Origin: Dichomitus squalens LYAD-421 SS1
Taxonomy: Eukaryota > Basidiomycota > Agaricomycetes > Polyporales > Polyporaceae
DNA length: 64,000 nucleotides
Reading direction: 5' to 3'
NCBI RefSeq assembly: GCF_000275845.1
Contig: NW_006766883.1
Location: 1,387,163 to 1,451,162 of the forward strand
The position numbers and the translations under genes were made by a program. The notes below the pieces were generated by a model that saw only the letters and a program-made list of their open reading frames with translations, made no database searches and was not told where the DNA came from. Of the stretch, positions 44,516-56,467 are shown in pieces; position 1 is the stretch's first letter; every line of letters starts with the position of its first letter.

Positions 44516-46408
44516 GTGATTTCGAATCACAAGAGCGCTCCCAGCACCCTCATCGCTGCTATGCAGATGTCTCGACCTCGTTATGTCGCGCAAGAGCCCG
44601 ACATTTTCGGTGTCAAGCTTCCAGTTGCTCAGAAGCTAGATCCTGACCCCATGAGCGATCCCTATGCGGCCAGGATCTGGGAGGACGAGATGATGTACAA
44701 AAGATACCTCGCCACCGTTCCTCCGCCCTCCATCATGGACGATGCATTACGGGCGCGCTTCAACAGCCGTGTCAAGATGTTCAAGGTACGAATCCATGAG
44801 TTGGAGGCTCTCCGCGAGAACATGGAAGAGAACATGGAAGAGCGTCCGCCTGCGGCTATCGGCAACGAGCTTGCATCCATTATCTGGAGGCACCGAATCC
44901 TTACCCGCGCTCTCTTCCCCATTCGCGACCTCCCGAATGAGATCCTCGGTATGATCTTTGACCATGTCGTCTACTCCCACCCTATCGACAATATGAAGTA
45001 CTATCACGCCGCTCGCGCCGTGCTCGTCCAGACCTGCAGGCGTTTCAGAGACATCGCGTACGGGTACCGTGCGCTCTGGCGCACGGTCATCTTCACCGAC
45101 GCTTGTCCTTGGAAACTCTCGTTTCGGGCTATCTCGCGCGCGGAGGGTGTGCCCCTCACTATCGGATTCGGCCAGGCTCCGGTGCTCCCTGGGGCCAGCC
45201 CCGTCCACGCTACCGACTTCGGCGTGCTCCTCCATGGGCTGATTTTAGCCGCTCCCCAGCTACGCGAAGTGACCGCTGGGCTATGCGAAAGCTCTATGCC
45301 TGTATTCTGTACCTGGCTTGCACGGAATACACGGGCTTTCCCGTGTCTGCAGACGCTCGTGCTCCACCACGTTAACCATAGGAATCGCGACGGGAACGTC
45401 GTTATTTTCTATGACCGACCCCCCATGATCCCTCTCAGGGGGCAGGTAGTGGTCCCGAATCTGCGCAAGATTGACCTCGACGGTGTCGCGATCGATTGGG
45501 AGAGTCAGTCACCGACCATGTTTTCGAACGTCAAGGACCTGCGTCTGGGAACCACCTATGGCACTATGCCGCCCCTCCAGTCCCACCAGTGGTCTCAGAT
45601 CCTCTTCGCGGCGGCATCGACGTTGGTTCGGCTTGACCTCCGTATGTTCTGGGTTGCTTGCGAATGGAACACGCCGCCACCCTCGGTGCGCGTCGAGCTC
45701 CCCAATCTCCTCGAGTTAAGTATACACTACGAAGCTGAAAGGAGGGCGACCGAATTCACCCTCGCGCACATCGACGCCCCGCGACTCATCGCTCTCAACA
45801 TTTTATCGATCAGGAACGCGAGCATCAACTTCAAGTCGCTGTGCGAACAGCTCACTGGCCGGTTCCCCGAGCTGCGTCTATTTGCGCTCCGCTTTATCGC
45901 CTGCCACGGTCCTCCCGCCCCGCCCCCCGTGGTCAACCAGTATTTCGCCCAGTTCGGGAGGTTGCTGCGCAGCATGCCCAAGCTCAGGGTGTTGAAATCA
46001 GGCTTCTTGTATGTCGGCGTGCAGGCGCTGCTCCGGCCCCTGTGCGTGCCCGAGCTGTACTTGGCTCCGGAGGAGCTCGCGGCGATCGCGGAGAAGGCGG
46101 CGAGGCAGGAGCCGTTCGCGATACCTATCTGCTGCCCCGAGCTCGAGTACCTCAGCATTTTCTGGGAGTACGTCGGCGACCCGACGGGAGACGTCCGAGA
46201 CTTTGCGCTCTGGCTCAACGCGCGGCAGCAGCTGGGCAAGCAATTTCCCCGCGTGTGCGTGCGCAACAAAACGAAGTACGAAGAAATGAAGGCGCTCCTC
46301 GAGCAGGCTGACATTGCTCCCTCCGTTGGGGAATTCATGATAGTGCCCATGGAAACGCCGATGTATGAGGAGAAGGTGGTGGAGGAGGAGGTACTGTCGC
46401 ACTTGTAG
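44516..46408 (+). CDS. F-box-like protein, 630 aa
   Basis: A single-exon frame. The F-box-like segment is in the first third: PIRDLPNEILGMIFDHVVYS, followed by LVQTCRRFRDIAYGYRALWR. A predicted coiled coil precedes it (VRIHELEALRENMEENMEER). The C-terminal 400 residues have LRR-like strands (VVVPNLRKIDLDGVAIDW, VELPNLLELSIHY). This organisation is the large Agaricomycete family of F-box proteins with an N-terminal helix and a leucine-rich target-binding region. The ATG at 44516 is immediately preceded by an exon-end-like 'aggtgagt' signal, so the true start may be at 44561 (MQMSRPRYVAQEP) after a 5' UTR intron. Confidence 0.78.
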   Translation: MISNHKSAPSTLIAAMQMSRPRYVAQEPDIFGVKLPVAQKLDPDPMSDPYAARIWEDEMMYKRYLATVPPPSIMDDALRARFNSRVKMFKVRIHELEALRENMEENMEERPPAAIGNELASIIWRHRILTRALFPIRDLPNEILGMIFDHVVYSHPIDNMKYYHAARAVLVQTCRRFRDIAYGYRALWRTVIFTDACPWKLSFRAISRAEGVPLTIGFGQAPVLPGASPVHATDFGVLLHGLILAAPQLREVTAGLCESSMPVFCTWLARNTRAFPCLQTLVLHHVNHRNRDGNVVIFYDRPPMIPLRGQVVVPNLRKIDLDGVAIDWESQSPTMFSNVKDLRLGTTYGTMPPLQSHQWSQILFAAASTLVRLDLRMFWVACEWNTPPPSVRVELPNLLELSIHYEAERRATEFTLAHIDAPRLIALNILSIRNASINFKSLCEQLTGRFPELRLFALRFIACHGPPAPPPVVNQYFAQFGRLLRSMPKLRVLKSGFLYVGVQALLRPLCVPELYLAPEELAAIAEKAARQEPFAIPICCPELEYLSIFWEYVGDPTGDVRDFALWLNARQQLGKQFPRVCVRNKTKYEEMKALLEQADIAPSVGEFMIVPMETPMYEEKVVEEEVLSHL

Positions 46409-46845
46409 GATCTGGGTACAATCTGAGGTCAGACGAGGCTTGGGTTACTGTAGCGCATAGTGAGTCACGAGTCGCTATCTCCACTACATTTGACTAATCT
46501 CGGGAGACAAGCAAGATTGCTGTATTTGAATTTGACCGAGAATGCAAATACGTATGCTACATACTAGCGAACGACGCGCGCGTAGCCGCCGCAGGGATGG
46601 TTCGAGTTTCCAAGTTCGCGTTCGGGGTGCGCGTAGACGCTCTAAAAGACGCCGGTTCACGTGTGCATAGAGGCGGATCAGGTGAGGCGCGTTGTTTGGC
46701 CGTATATACGCGTCGGGTGGCAGGTACGCGGTTCGAGGTTGGACCGCGTTCGAACCGTGTGTCCGACCTCATCCTGCGCATGGGGTTACTCTCATAGCCC
46801 CCATAACCTCAGCGCACCGTCCACTCTTCCCCTCCCGTCTTCAAT
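46409..46845. promoter_or_regulatory. Promoter region of homeodomain gene 1
   Basis: The gap between the F-box gene and the homeodomain gene. Just before the ATG lies a CT-rich stretch (ccactcttcccctcccgtcttc), a common core-promoter feature in fungi. Nothing else was recognised. Confidence 0.35.
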
Positions 46846-47850
46846 ATGTCTGTCCCGCTCTCCCCAACGATCTCCGCTTCGTCCTCAGACTCGCCCAAGC
46901 TGGACCCGACCCGCCTGGCATGCGGTCCCCTGTCCACGCGTAGACGCCTCGCACCTTCCCAGACAAACGCACTGGTGTCTGTGTTTGAGGTGAAGACTCA
47001 CCCGTCGAGAGAGGAGCGTGCTCTTCTCGCTGCAGAGCTTGGAATGTGCGCATATACTCCGTCGGTCGCATGCACGAGCTCACGTTGAGGTTGTACCTAT
47101 ACCTACAGGGAATTGAAGGCCGTCAACGCATGGTTCCAGAACAAGCGCCGCACCTTGAAGAGGACATGGTCTGCTTCATCTGGATGGTCCAAAGGTTCGC
47201 TGCCAGAGAACAAGCACGTCCGCCCGCCGGATGGCCCCAAAGCGCTGCCGCGCTCGGACTCGGTCGTTTCCCTAGACCGCGTCGCGTCGTCACGCGAGCT
47301 GCCCTACAAGGCCAAGGGATTGCCCTGCTCGCGCTTACCGCCTCGCGTCCCCGTCACTCCGAGACGTCGGGCAGCAACAGCGGAGAGGTCAAAGGATATA
47401 TGGGAGCTTCTTCCCTCCTCGCCTCCCACACGGCCGTCGTCCCCCTCCCTCGGTGAGCCTCTCCTCGCTCTGGAGCCGTGCACGAAAAGACTCCGGACGC
47501 TGGAGTGGGCGTGTGCAAAAGCGCGCGCGGGCCGCAAGGCGAGCATTCGCCGGGCGAGGCTCGCTGCCAAGCCGGCTGCATCGGAGGACGAGGACAGTGA
47601 CGTGCCCATGCTCGTCCTAGACGCTACCCCCCGCAAAAACTCGAGCGTAGGCGACGACGACACGGAGACGGAGGATGATGAGGCGATCACACCGAACGTC
47701 AGCACCGAGCTCCTCCCACCTTTCGTTCTGCCTGCGGAAGCAGAGGAGCTTGATGCCGGTGTGCCGGAACCGCCTGTAAAGGACGAGGACATGGACATGG
47801 AGGCGGCAATCGCTCTGCTAGGCTTCATGGCGCCCGATCCTGCAGCCTAG
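46846..47850 (+). CDS. Homeodomain transcription factor 1
   Basis: Two exons (46846-47045, 47109-47850) encode 313 aa. The homeodomain spans about residues 32-85: RRRLAPSQTNALVSVFEVKT in the first helices and ELKAVNAWFQNKRRTLKR as the recognition helix, with the WFQNKR core. The intron falls exactly between helix 2 and helix 3. The rest is low-complexity, but it has two short motifs, DIWELLPSSPP and TLEWACAKA, that recur in the homeodomain protein at 51647. An acidic stretch (DDDTETEDDEA) lies near the C-terminus. DNA binding is well supported; the targets are not known. It is not a mating-type HD1/HD2 pair, since both genes face the same way and lack the dimerisation region. Confidence 0.85.
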
Positions 47851-48526
47851 ATGCGGAGCGCTGTGTGTTTGACGACGGTGCACGGAGGAACTCTGACCGT
47901 ATGCGCGTGTAGGAACATTCTTAGGACAGGAACCATGGCTATGGAGGTACTTTGCATCAAGATCGTGTACGTTATGCAGCTGTATTTTTGGGCCTTGCAC
48001 GCATACGCCTGCGTGTTCGTGCTGGGGTTCCAACATTAGAAACGACTTCTATGACCGCACGACTGTTTACGATGACACTTATCCTTCTGTAGATACACCA
48101 CCACCCGCGCAATGTTGTTTGTTACCGTTGCATACCTCCAGCACTTTATACCTTGCAATTTCTCGATGCATGGAAGTCTAGCGGGGGGCGAGTGCGGGCC
48201 AATGTGGTGGAGCTGAAGCGGCAAGTGCATATGGGTATGGGCGTATTGATTATATTTGTGGGATGGCGGTGAAGGTTTTGCTTCACGAGGCAGCGGCTGG
48301 GTACGAGTGTCAGCCGGGCACGTCTCGGCACGGCGCCACCAGGCCGGCCTGAATTATATTATGTGAATGACACCCCTTACCGCCTCCCTCCCCATCCCCA
48401 TCCCTCTTCCTCTCAACAATATTCGGCGCGGGAGCCTCAGATCCCACAGACCTCTATCCAGCTGCAGCTTGCCCACTTACCAGTCCCTCCTTTTGGTCTC
48501 TGTCTCTGTTTCACCTCCAAGCCGCC
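47851..48526. other. Intergenic, promoter side of the lyase gene
   Basis: No gene recognised. A pyrimidine-rich run (about 48370-48420) precedes the lyase ATG. Confidence 0.4.
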
Positions 48527-51029
48527 ATGTCGGACTACGACAAGGAGGATGCGGGTCTAACCTCATCCCGTTTAAGGTCTACGAAGAGGAAATGGATCTG
48601 GATCGGCGTCCCCGTCGCCATAGTCGTCATTCTCGCCGCCGTCCTCGGTGGTGTCCTCGGCAGCCGTGCTCACAAGAACTCGAGCAAGTCGAGCAGCGGG
48701 AGCGCCGCTCAAGCATCCCCCAGCGGCGAGGCCGCCGCCAGCCAAGCTGCCAGCATCAAGGAGCACATTGGCTTGTACCCGACCGGCACCGACAGCCAGT
48801 ACCTGCTCCCCATATATCCCTCTACGGTGAGTCCGATCTCTTCCGGACCTTTGGACCCCGCCTCTATGTACCTGTGTCTGGATCCTGATCCGTTCTACTT
48901 GGCTTGGCAAGACAAACACCGCCGCATTTACCACACCCACATTCGTTCCTTCGAACAACGCCGCCTTAGCGTGGCCCAAAGATCCCTTCCAGCCATCTAA
49001 CCCTCAGCCGACCTCCGTCCGCACTGACCGCCCGCGTATCCTCGCGCCATCCTACAAGTGGGAGGCGCTGCCTAACCTGATCAAGAACGACCCGTACCTC
49101 AAGTTCTGGAACGACACCATCTTCGGCAATGCGACAGCTTACTTCAGTCTGCCCCCCGTCGTCTACCACTTGGACGGTGGCAGTGGCATCCTCGACAACG
49201 CGCGCGAGATCAAAATGCGAATCAAGGCGTTCGCGTACGTCTACCGCATGACGAACGACACCAAGTGGCTGGACAGAACGTTCACGGAGCTCCAGGTATG
49301 CAGAGTGTTTTCCCTTCGGGCTAGGCGCCGATATTGACGGGGCCGGCTTAACGTCTCTTTGTGTAGAACGCTGCTGGAAACGGAACGACCCCGTTCGGCC
49401 CCGACGGCCAAGACAAATGGAACCCCACCCACTTCCTTGACACCGCCGAGTTCACCGCTGCGTTCGCCATCGCGTACGATTGGCTGTACGATGCCTGGTC
49501 GTCTGACCAGAGGAGCGCCATCCTCAGCTCGATGATGTTCTATGGTCTCGAGCCGGGTCTGAACGCCTACTCTAACACATCGACTGGCTGGTGGGCTAAC
49601 AACATCGAGGGCAACTGGAACTGTGTCAGCAATAGCGGTCTCACGATGGGTGCGCTCGCCGTCCTCGGGGATGATACCTCCGGCACCGCGGAGGCCATCC
49701 TCGGAAAGTCTATCCCCAACGCGCTCACGAACTGCATCTTCGCGGTTTCGTCCGACGGTACTTGGTCAGAGACGGCGAACTACTGGTATTTCGGTACCAC
49801 CGGGCTCGCAGAGATGACGTCCTCCCTGATGACCGCGACGGGCTCCGACTTCGGGTTGCTCAAGAACAACCCGAATTTGAACAAGACCGGTCTGTACCAC
49901 ATGTACGTGACTGGCCCGGGCTCGCTCTTCGCGTACGGCGACCACGGCCCGAACAAGTTCTCGACGACCGCGAACTCGATCCTCTTCTACGGTGACCAGC
50001 TACAGCACCCCGAGTACGTGCTCTTCCAGCGCGATCAGCACGACGCCCCGGAGCCGAACTCGATGTTCTGGTACAACCCAGAGGTGTCTGGCGCATTCTG
50101 GGACGGGCTACCGCTCGACCACGTGTTTGACAACAGCACGGACCAGTGGGCGTCGATGCGTTCGTCGTGGACGGACGAGAACGCGCTGTACGTCGCGATG
50201 AAGGCCGGCACGCTCACGGGCCACCAGACGCACAACGACCTCGACGCGGGCGACTTCGTGATCGACGCGCTCGGCACGCGGTGGGCGGGCGAGCTCGGCT
50301 CCGGGGACTACCTATCCGAGGGCTACTTCTCGAGCGATGCGCAGGACAGCCAGCGGTGGCTGTACTACCGCAAGCGGACGGAGGGGCAGAACACCATCCT
50401 CGTGAACCAGGACAACCAACTCGTCACGGCCGCGCCGACGGTCAAATTTGACTCGTCGGGTACTCAGCAGGGCTCGAGCACTGTCCTTGATGTCTCGAGC
50501 GACTCGACGGCGTACTTCACGGCTGATCTCACGAGCGCGTACGGCAACGTGTAAGTGAAACATGTTTCTCACATAGTGGGCACGACCGCTGACATTTGGC
50601 CGCAGGACGTCGTTCAAGCGTGGTATTAGGTTGATCAACGGCCGTAAGCAGGTACTCCTGCAGGACGACATTAACGCACAAGGCTCGATCATGTGGCGTA
50701 TGCACACAAACGCGACGGTGGCCGTGTCTGGCACGTCCGCGACGCTCAAGATCGACGACAAGACGGTGCAATTGAGCATCCTGAATCCCCCAGACGGCGT
50801 TACCATCACCACCGGGCCTGCGCAGCGGTTCGACAACGACCCGCCGCTTCCCCAGGGCCAGGTGGACCAGCCGAACCCGGGCGTGACGGTGGTGATGATC
50901 AACCTGCCGGCGGGCACGTACAGCCTGCAGGTGCTGTTCAACCCGCAGTGGCCCGGGGCGTCGTCGAGCGACTTTGTGACGCCGCCGTCGGTGCCCATCG
51001 ATCAGTGGACGCTGACGAGCCACAACTGA
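48527..51029 (+). CDS. Heparinase II/III-like polysaccharide lyase, membrane-anchored
   Basis: Four exons (48527-48826, 48912-49295, 49367-50550, 50606-51029) encode 763 aa. A cytosolic N-terminus with KRKW leads into one membrane anchor (IWIGVPVAIVVILAAVLGGV, residues about 25-45), then a Ser/Ala-rich stem. An alpha/alpha-toroid-like region follows (WKALPNLIKN-type repeats, FAIAYDWLYDAW, WNCVSNSGLTMGALAVLG). The C-terminal beta domain holds GHQTHNDLDAGDFVIDALGT, the His-containing signature of the heparinase II/III family, which cleaves uronic-acid polysaccharides by beta-elimination. Multiple Asn-x-Ser/Thr sites suggest a secreted or luminal catalytic part. The substrate in fungi is unknown; a wall or extracellular glucuronan-type polymer is possible. 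Flanked on both sides by related homeodomain genes. Confidence 0.85.
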
Positions 51030-51646
51030 CCTGCGCCTCCCCACCTGGTGCGGATCACGATAACTGCAATGGACCACTACTGTACTACGGTTGCCAGAGA
51101 AGGCACTTACACGACGGACTTTCCGCCTGGAGCGTGTAGTAGAGATCGGACTTGACTAATGTGATGATGTGTGGCGGTATCAGTAGGTAGTTGATACTTA
51201 GTACTTGCAATGGACCACTTGGACCCCTCCCCTTATCTCATTTGCAGCATACGTCGGTAGTAATACGATACAAGACGTTATTTTTGTTGAACGAACTATT
51301 CTCGACTCTTTGGCGTGTTTTATGACATTTTGTTTGGGACTGTATCACATTCACAGTTTTGCTTGACAATCTACGGCCTTCTTCAAGATCCATTTTTTGC
51401 ATGGTTCTCTCTACGATGTTGGTTTGAAGGTGGTTTACGGACGTTGACACTGGCAGTACTGGCAGCTTTTCACAAAGTCGAACACGATCACGGGACCGTG
51501 GCGCGCGTAGTAGAGGCGGCGGCGGCTGGACGGTTGGGCTGACCGCCAGCCTCGTCGGGGCGCATCAAGGCGCACACGGTTGCTGGTACCGGCATCGGTC
51601 TCGTCCTTCTCAACCGCGACGATAACCACAGGACCCGCCAGATACC
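51030..51646. other. Intergenic DNA before homeodomain gene 2
   Basis: The 3' side of the lyase gene and the promoter side of the next gene. No gene seen. A T-rich stretch at about 51275-51410 may hold termination signals of the lyase transcript. Confidence 0.4.
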
Positions 51647-52778
51647 ATGGATCCCTCACCACGCAAGACCAGGTCGTCTTCTCGGCACTCTCTGTTCGAC
51701 GCACACACTATCTCTGCGATTCCTATCATGAAGGTTGCTTCTATGGAAACATACGCGTCTCCTCCCTCGGTGAGCAAGCGGGCACGGCACAAAGTGACAG
51801 ACTACCAGCTGCAGAGGCTCGAGGAGCTCTACCAGGCAGACAGCCACCCGAGCAGAGGGACCAAGGAGGCGCTTGCCCGGGAGGTCGGAATGTGAGTGCT
51901 CTCCCGTACTACTATTTGGGGCAAAGCACGATATCCTGTCGGACGGCAGGAGCGCCAAGAGCGTCCTCATATGGTTCCAGAACCGCAGGCAAGAGAGGAG
52001 CAAGAAGGGGAGGGGGGCTGCCATACCAGCTCTGGCTAGGAAGGTTGGTACTACGGAGACAAGGTCCAGCAGGCCCCGGTCAAAGAAGACGAGGCCATCA
52101 GTCGACAATGCGGCCGCCCGGGCCAAGAAGGCGGCGAAAGGGCTGCCCTCCCCATCACTCACCCCAATGCTTGATTCTAGCGAGACTACGCTTGCCACGC
52201 CGCAGAGGATCCAGCTTGTGGAACTCAGGACACCCCCGTCGCCGCTGGGACGCGCATATAGCCACCAGAATCTCTGTGAGCCTTCTCTCACGGCGTCCAG
52301 CAGGCCCTCACGCAGCCTCTCGTCAAACTCAAACACGCTCTATTCTGCCAACCGCTCTCCAGAGCTGTGGAGGATCCTCCCGCCAACTCCGACTGACCGC
52401 AATGAATCCTTCTCGAGACGTTCGCCTTCTCAAAACGAGAGTCCGTTGCAACCTCTCGGGAACGCATCCAACTTCGCGCCGTCTCGCGGATTCACAACAG
52501 CTCGCCCTCAGAAGCCTTCGCTGGAGTGGGCTTGCGCCAACTCGGCTTCGCGGCGGAGGCACGGTCTCTTCATCTACCAGGACGAAGACGACTCTGCAGG
52601 GGAAAGCTGCGAATTCGACCCCGACCTGGCCGATGAGACTGTGGCCAAACTAGAAGCGGCTGATAATGGACGCGTTCTCCGTGAGGTTGCCATTCCGCGC
52701 GAGTACCACGCGCTGTTCTCTCCGGACGTCGTTATGGGTGCCTCTCTTCTGCTCACGCTGAAGCACTCCGCGGACTAA
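51647..52778 (+). CDS. Homeodomain transcription factor 2
   Basis: Two exons (51647-51891, 51950-52778) encode 357 aa. The homeodomain (residues about 43-100) reads KRARHKVTDYQLQRLEELYQ, then SAKSVLIWFQNRRQERSKKG with the invariant WFQNRR. The intron interrupts it at the same place as in homeodomain gene 1. Past a basic stretch, ELWRILPPTPTDRNES and SLEWACANSASRRR correspond in order to motifs in homeodomain gene 1. This shows that the two are paralogues that kept these motifs. The C-terminus ends in a hydrophobic helix (VVMGASLLLTLKHSAD). Probably nuclear, sequence-specific DNA binding; the target genes cannot be told. Confidence 0.85.
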
Positions 52779-53209
52779 GACTGAGACACAAGCCGATTTC
52801 TGTGGAGCTCTGACGCCTCGCCTGTCTTCCTCTCCTGGGTTCTGGGGTTGCTGTGGTTGTCGGCTCTTTCTCGTTGTTCTTGTCAGGCTCTCATCCTATA
52901 GGCTCTATCTCGCACTTTCATGCACACTGCACACGTTTAACGCCTCTGCACATCTTTATACCCTCTGTGGTCTCCACTCGCATACTTGTTTTGGGTTGTT
53001 CAGAAAGAGATAGGATGCTTGTTGCGTATCAAACAACACCAACACATGACGGCTATCGATGCAGATATAGAATACTTGATGAGTGCGGAGGAATCGCTAT
53101 ATATGCGACTCAAGATGCAGATGATTACACGACTCTTCCAACGCCATCAACCCTTCGTTCACACCGCCGAGCGTCACAGATGACATATTGACATGATTCA
53201 CATAGAATT
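52779..53209. other. 3' intergenic between convergent genes
   Basis: Lies between the homeodomain gene 2 stop and the WDR75 stop. T/CT-rich, likely the two 3' UTRs. Nothing else seen. Confidence 0.45.
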
Positions 53210-56200
53210 TCAGCCGAGAGACTTTTTCCGCTTCTTACCGGCTGTTGAGGCAGGGGACGCGTCGGCGGGGGGTGGACGACTGGGTGTGTATGCATGGCCA
53301 TTAGGGGTAGCACCGTTGGGATTCACTTTGGGCGTCGATTTGGGCGTGGCGCGTGGGCCGTTGAGGTGTGGCGGTATCCCGTTGGGCTTGTGTATCCCGT
53401 TAGCCTGTACTGGCGGCGGTCTCGATGGAGGAGCTAATCGGACCATATACGTAAGCATTCGGACTGCAACAACGTACGGGGGCAACAACGCACCTTTGAT
53501 GGCGTAGTTCATGAACAGCTCCACGAACCCGTGCATCTCCTGCCTGTCCACAACGCGATCGAGGGGAGCGCCACCCTTCGCAGGCCGATCGTCCTCATCC
53601 GCAGGCTCATCGACGTCCATCTCGTCCTCCCGTTGCTGCTCAGGTTCTTCTTCGTCTTCCCCGGGTCGCGCAGCAAGGAAGCTGTCCATGACGGAGTCGA
53701 ATAGGGACTCCAGAGGCGGCAGGAGATGCGCAGGAGCGTCGAAGATCTCCACAGCTTCCTTTCCATCCCAGGCATGCGTAGGTATAGGCGCAGTAGATGG
53801 ACCAGGAATAGAAGTGAGATCCGCAAAGGCCGAGACGCCGAAGATATCGTGGAACAGAGTGCGTTTTCTGACTGAAGCGTCCTGAGTAATGCCGTGCGCA
53901 GAGGCACCTTCCTCTTCCGGCAACTGGATGTCGTCCCCAAATACGACGACGCTCCACGCCTCAGTGATACCTACCAGAGCGAAGCCAGACGGATCTGTGG
54001 GTAGAGATCCTGTCGGCGGAACGGAGATGGTGCTGCGTAGTCGGAATGGCAGTGTTCGAATGGCAACGGGGACAGACGAGCCAGTCTGGAATATCGATAC
54101 TCGGGTGGACGGTGCGTCTGCTGTTGTTGACTGAACGCGCTCAAGGATGGCAAACTGCTCTTCGGTAGGATGAGCAATCACTTGATTGATCGCTATGGGA
54201 CTACGGTGTCGCCAGCGGACTTTGAGAGAAAGAGATACATGAGCTACCGCAAACCACCAGGAATGATATAGACGTACGCGTCTGAGAGACCAGGTCCCAT
54301 AGTAGAACATCCTGTGGGCCGTTGACAAGGAGGTAACGACCGCTCGCCCCAAGAAATTGCAAGGTTGAAGCCGACGGACAATCTGGACAAGTGAGTACCT
54401 GACACAGTGTGTTCGAATCCGGCTCGTAGATAGCCACATGGGAGCCAACCGACACGGCGAGCAACGAACCATCGGGTGACCATGACACATCGGAAGGAAT
54501 CTCCGCACGGAAGCGCAAAGATGAACGGGCGACCCAAAACTCTGTACATGGCCCATGAGATTGATGCTGTTGAGAGGACCACCTGAACGTACCCTCGACG
54601 CCTTCCGACTTCGTTTTCACGGAACGTATCCTCCATGTCTTGATGTTCCCGTCTGCACCGACCGTCGCAAGCAGAAGATCCTCCTGGCTACGTAAACCTG
54701 GCCTGAACGCGATACCGGACAGCCGCGTTGGCCCGTGCGGACGGTCGATTCGGGTATTCAATATCCAAAAACCAGACTTGCGATCCCACTGCCAAATCTT
54801 CATATACACCTCAGGGCGAGGTGGGTCCTCTGCTTCTCGCGTGTCTACTGTCGCCATCCAGTCTCCTGAGTCAGAAAGGACAACACGCTCCACACGAGCG
54901 GGTTGTAATGGCTTATCATCTCGTCTTGAGACGCGGTTTGATGGCGATACCTCGAGCTCGGACACCAATTTTGACGACGAAGGCGCAAAAGTTTGCAGGG
55001 AGGATGGATGGGAGGAAGGAAGGATGAGAGTGGAGGAAAGCGGGTGAACGGCAAGTGGGACGGAACTAGAGGTGGATGGCCGATCATAGGATATTGCGGG
55101 ATCTACATGATGTCAAGAAGAGCCTCAAGCGCAAGGAGAAGGCGACAACTAACCTAGCTTTATGCGAGCTATTGACCTTGAGATTTTAAGGGAGGAAGCG
55201 CGGATGAAGACGAAGGAGGCATCGGCGAGGCTGAGTAGGTACTCTTCCTCTCCACCAGTGCTGAGTAGTGCGATATGTAGGATTGGGGAACCAACGCGAG
55301 GCACGTACTCCTTTTTACCGGTGTGTAGCTGCCAGATGACAAGGACGGCTTCCTCGCCACCACTGAGCAAGTACGCGCCGTTCGCCGTGAAGCTCAGCGA
55401 AGTGACTGCGTGAGCGTGCCAGTGCAGAGTGGTCGTTTGAGCAGTCTTCTCGACTCCGGGAGTCTTTGTCGTAGCAGACTCGTTCAGGCAGTACCAGAGC
55501 CGTATGCATCCAGTGGCGTCCCCAGTGGCAAAGTACTCCTCAGACGGGTGGAACGCTAAGCAGGTCAACCGTTCGGGAGACACGAACTTCGTGAAGCCTG
55601 CTTTCAAGTCTCCCGTTTGACACACATACGCCTTGTGGCCAGCAGTCGCAACCAGCCAAGCTCCGCTCGGAGATACGGCAAGGCCACTCGTCAACCTCGT
55701 CTTCCCGACATTGATGATCTCCGAGGAACTGTGGACGGCCGACGTGGTGCTATCGGCTTTGGGAATCAATGAAACGCGCGAGACAGTAACGTTGTCCTCT
55801 GCGGTCGCAACTCCCCCTACGATGGAGCATGCTCAATGGCATATCTCTTGAAGGAGGGACGCAAGACGGCGCACCTTTGGTCTTCTTTTTAGTCGACCGA
55901 GCGGTGGCGACAAATACATATTCCCGGAACTTTTCGTGTGCGGCGAGGTGAAAAATAGGGTGAGATATGCTGATGGTCTGAAGGAGCGATGCATCGAGGA
56001 AGTCCCATGTGCGGATGTAGCCGTCTTGAGAACCGGTGATCAGCTGGAACGGGTTATGTGGACTGAGGATCGCCGCGGTGACGGTGTCCGTATGCTGCGA
56101 GGTTCCCGCACCACCCGACACGCTGTTTGGAGGCGGCGTCAGGGTAGAGACAACCTCCCCAGTCGCAACAGAATGGATCTTCACTGAAGGTCCGGCCGCC

Positions 56201-56467
56201 GAAAAAAAGTAACTGCAGAAACGTGAGTGAGCTCTGCACATGTGCTCGGACGTTGGCCACGCACCTTCCATCCCTCGTGAAGATGGGCGGAACCCGACTT
56301 GCAGACGAGTCCGTCAAAGACTTCCACGACCAGGCTTCTTCCTCTAGCTCCTCGACCTCTTTCCCCTTGGCCTTTCTCCGCTTGCGAGGGTTCGGGGTTT
56401 GCGCATCGTTATTCGGAGCGTCCTGAGTAGGCTTTAGAGGAGAATCAGGGACGACAGACGCAGTCAT
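53210..56467 (-). CDS. UTP17: U3 snoRNP protein WDR75 / Utp17 (Nan1)
   Basis: A WD40 protein with several exons. The start used is the ATG at 56467 (MTASVVPDSPLKP), followed by a lysine-rich NLS-like RKRRKAKGKE; in-frame ATGs at 56497 and 56530 are alternatives. WD motifs are seen in LITGSQDGYIRTWDF, YFATGDATGCIRLWYC and LLSGGEEAVLVIWQLHTGKK followed by EYVPRVGSPILHIAL, the last being characteristic of WDR75. The C-terminal part includes HLLPPLESLFDSVMDSFL, matching the WDR75 C-terminal helix, and the protein ends with a basic KKRKKSLG. It belongs to the t-UTP subcomplex that links rRNA transcription with early 18S processing in the nucleolus. I did not trace every internal intron. Confidence 0.82.

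Noticed and set aside
50312..51077. Two long minus-strand frames opposite the lyase gene
   Set aside because: Antisense shadows of the lyase's last exons, with no domain of their own.
46846..52778. Mating-type (HD1/HD2) locus
   Set aside because: Both homeodomain genes face the same way, both have an ordinary homeodomain with shared C-terminal motifs, there is no mitochondrial intermediate peptidase gene beside them, and a lyase separates them.
54405..54440. tRNA B-box-like sequence (gttcgaatcc)
   Set aside because: It lies inside the WDR75 coding exon (minus-strand IYEPDSNTL), there is no matching A box or cloverleaf, and no acceptor stem pairs.
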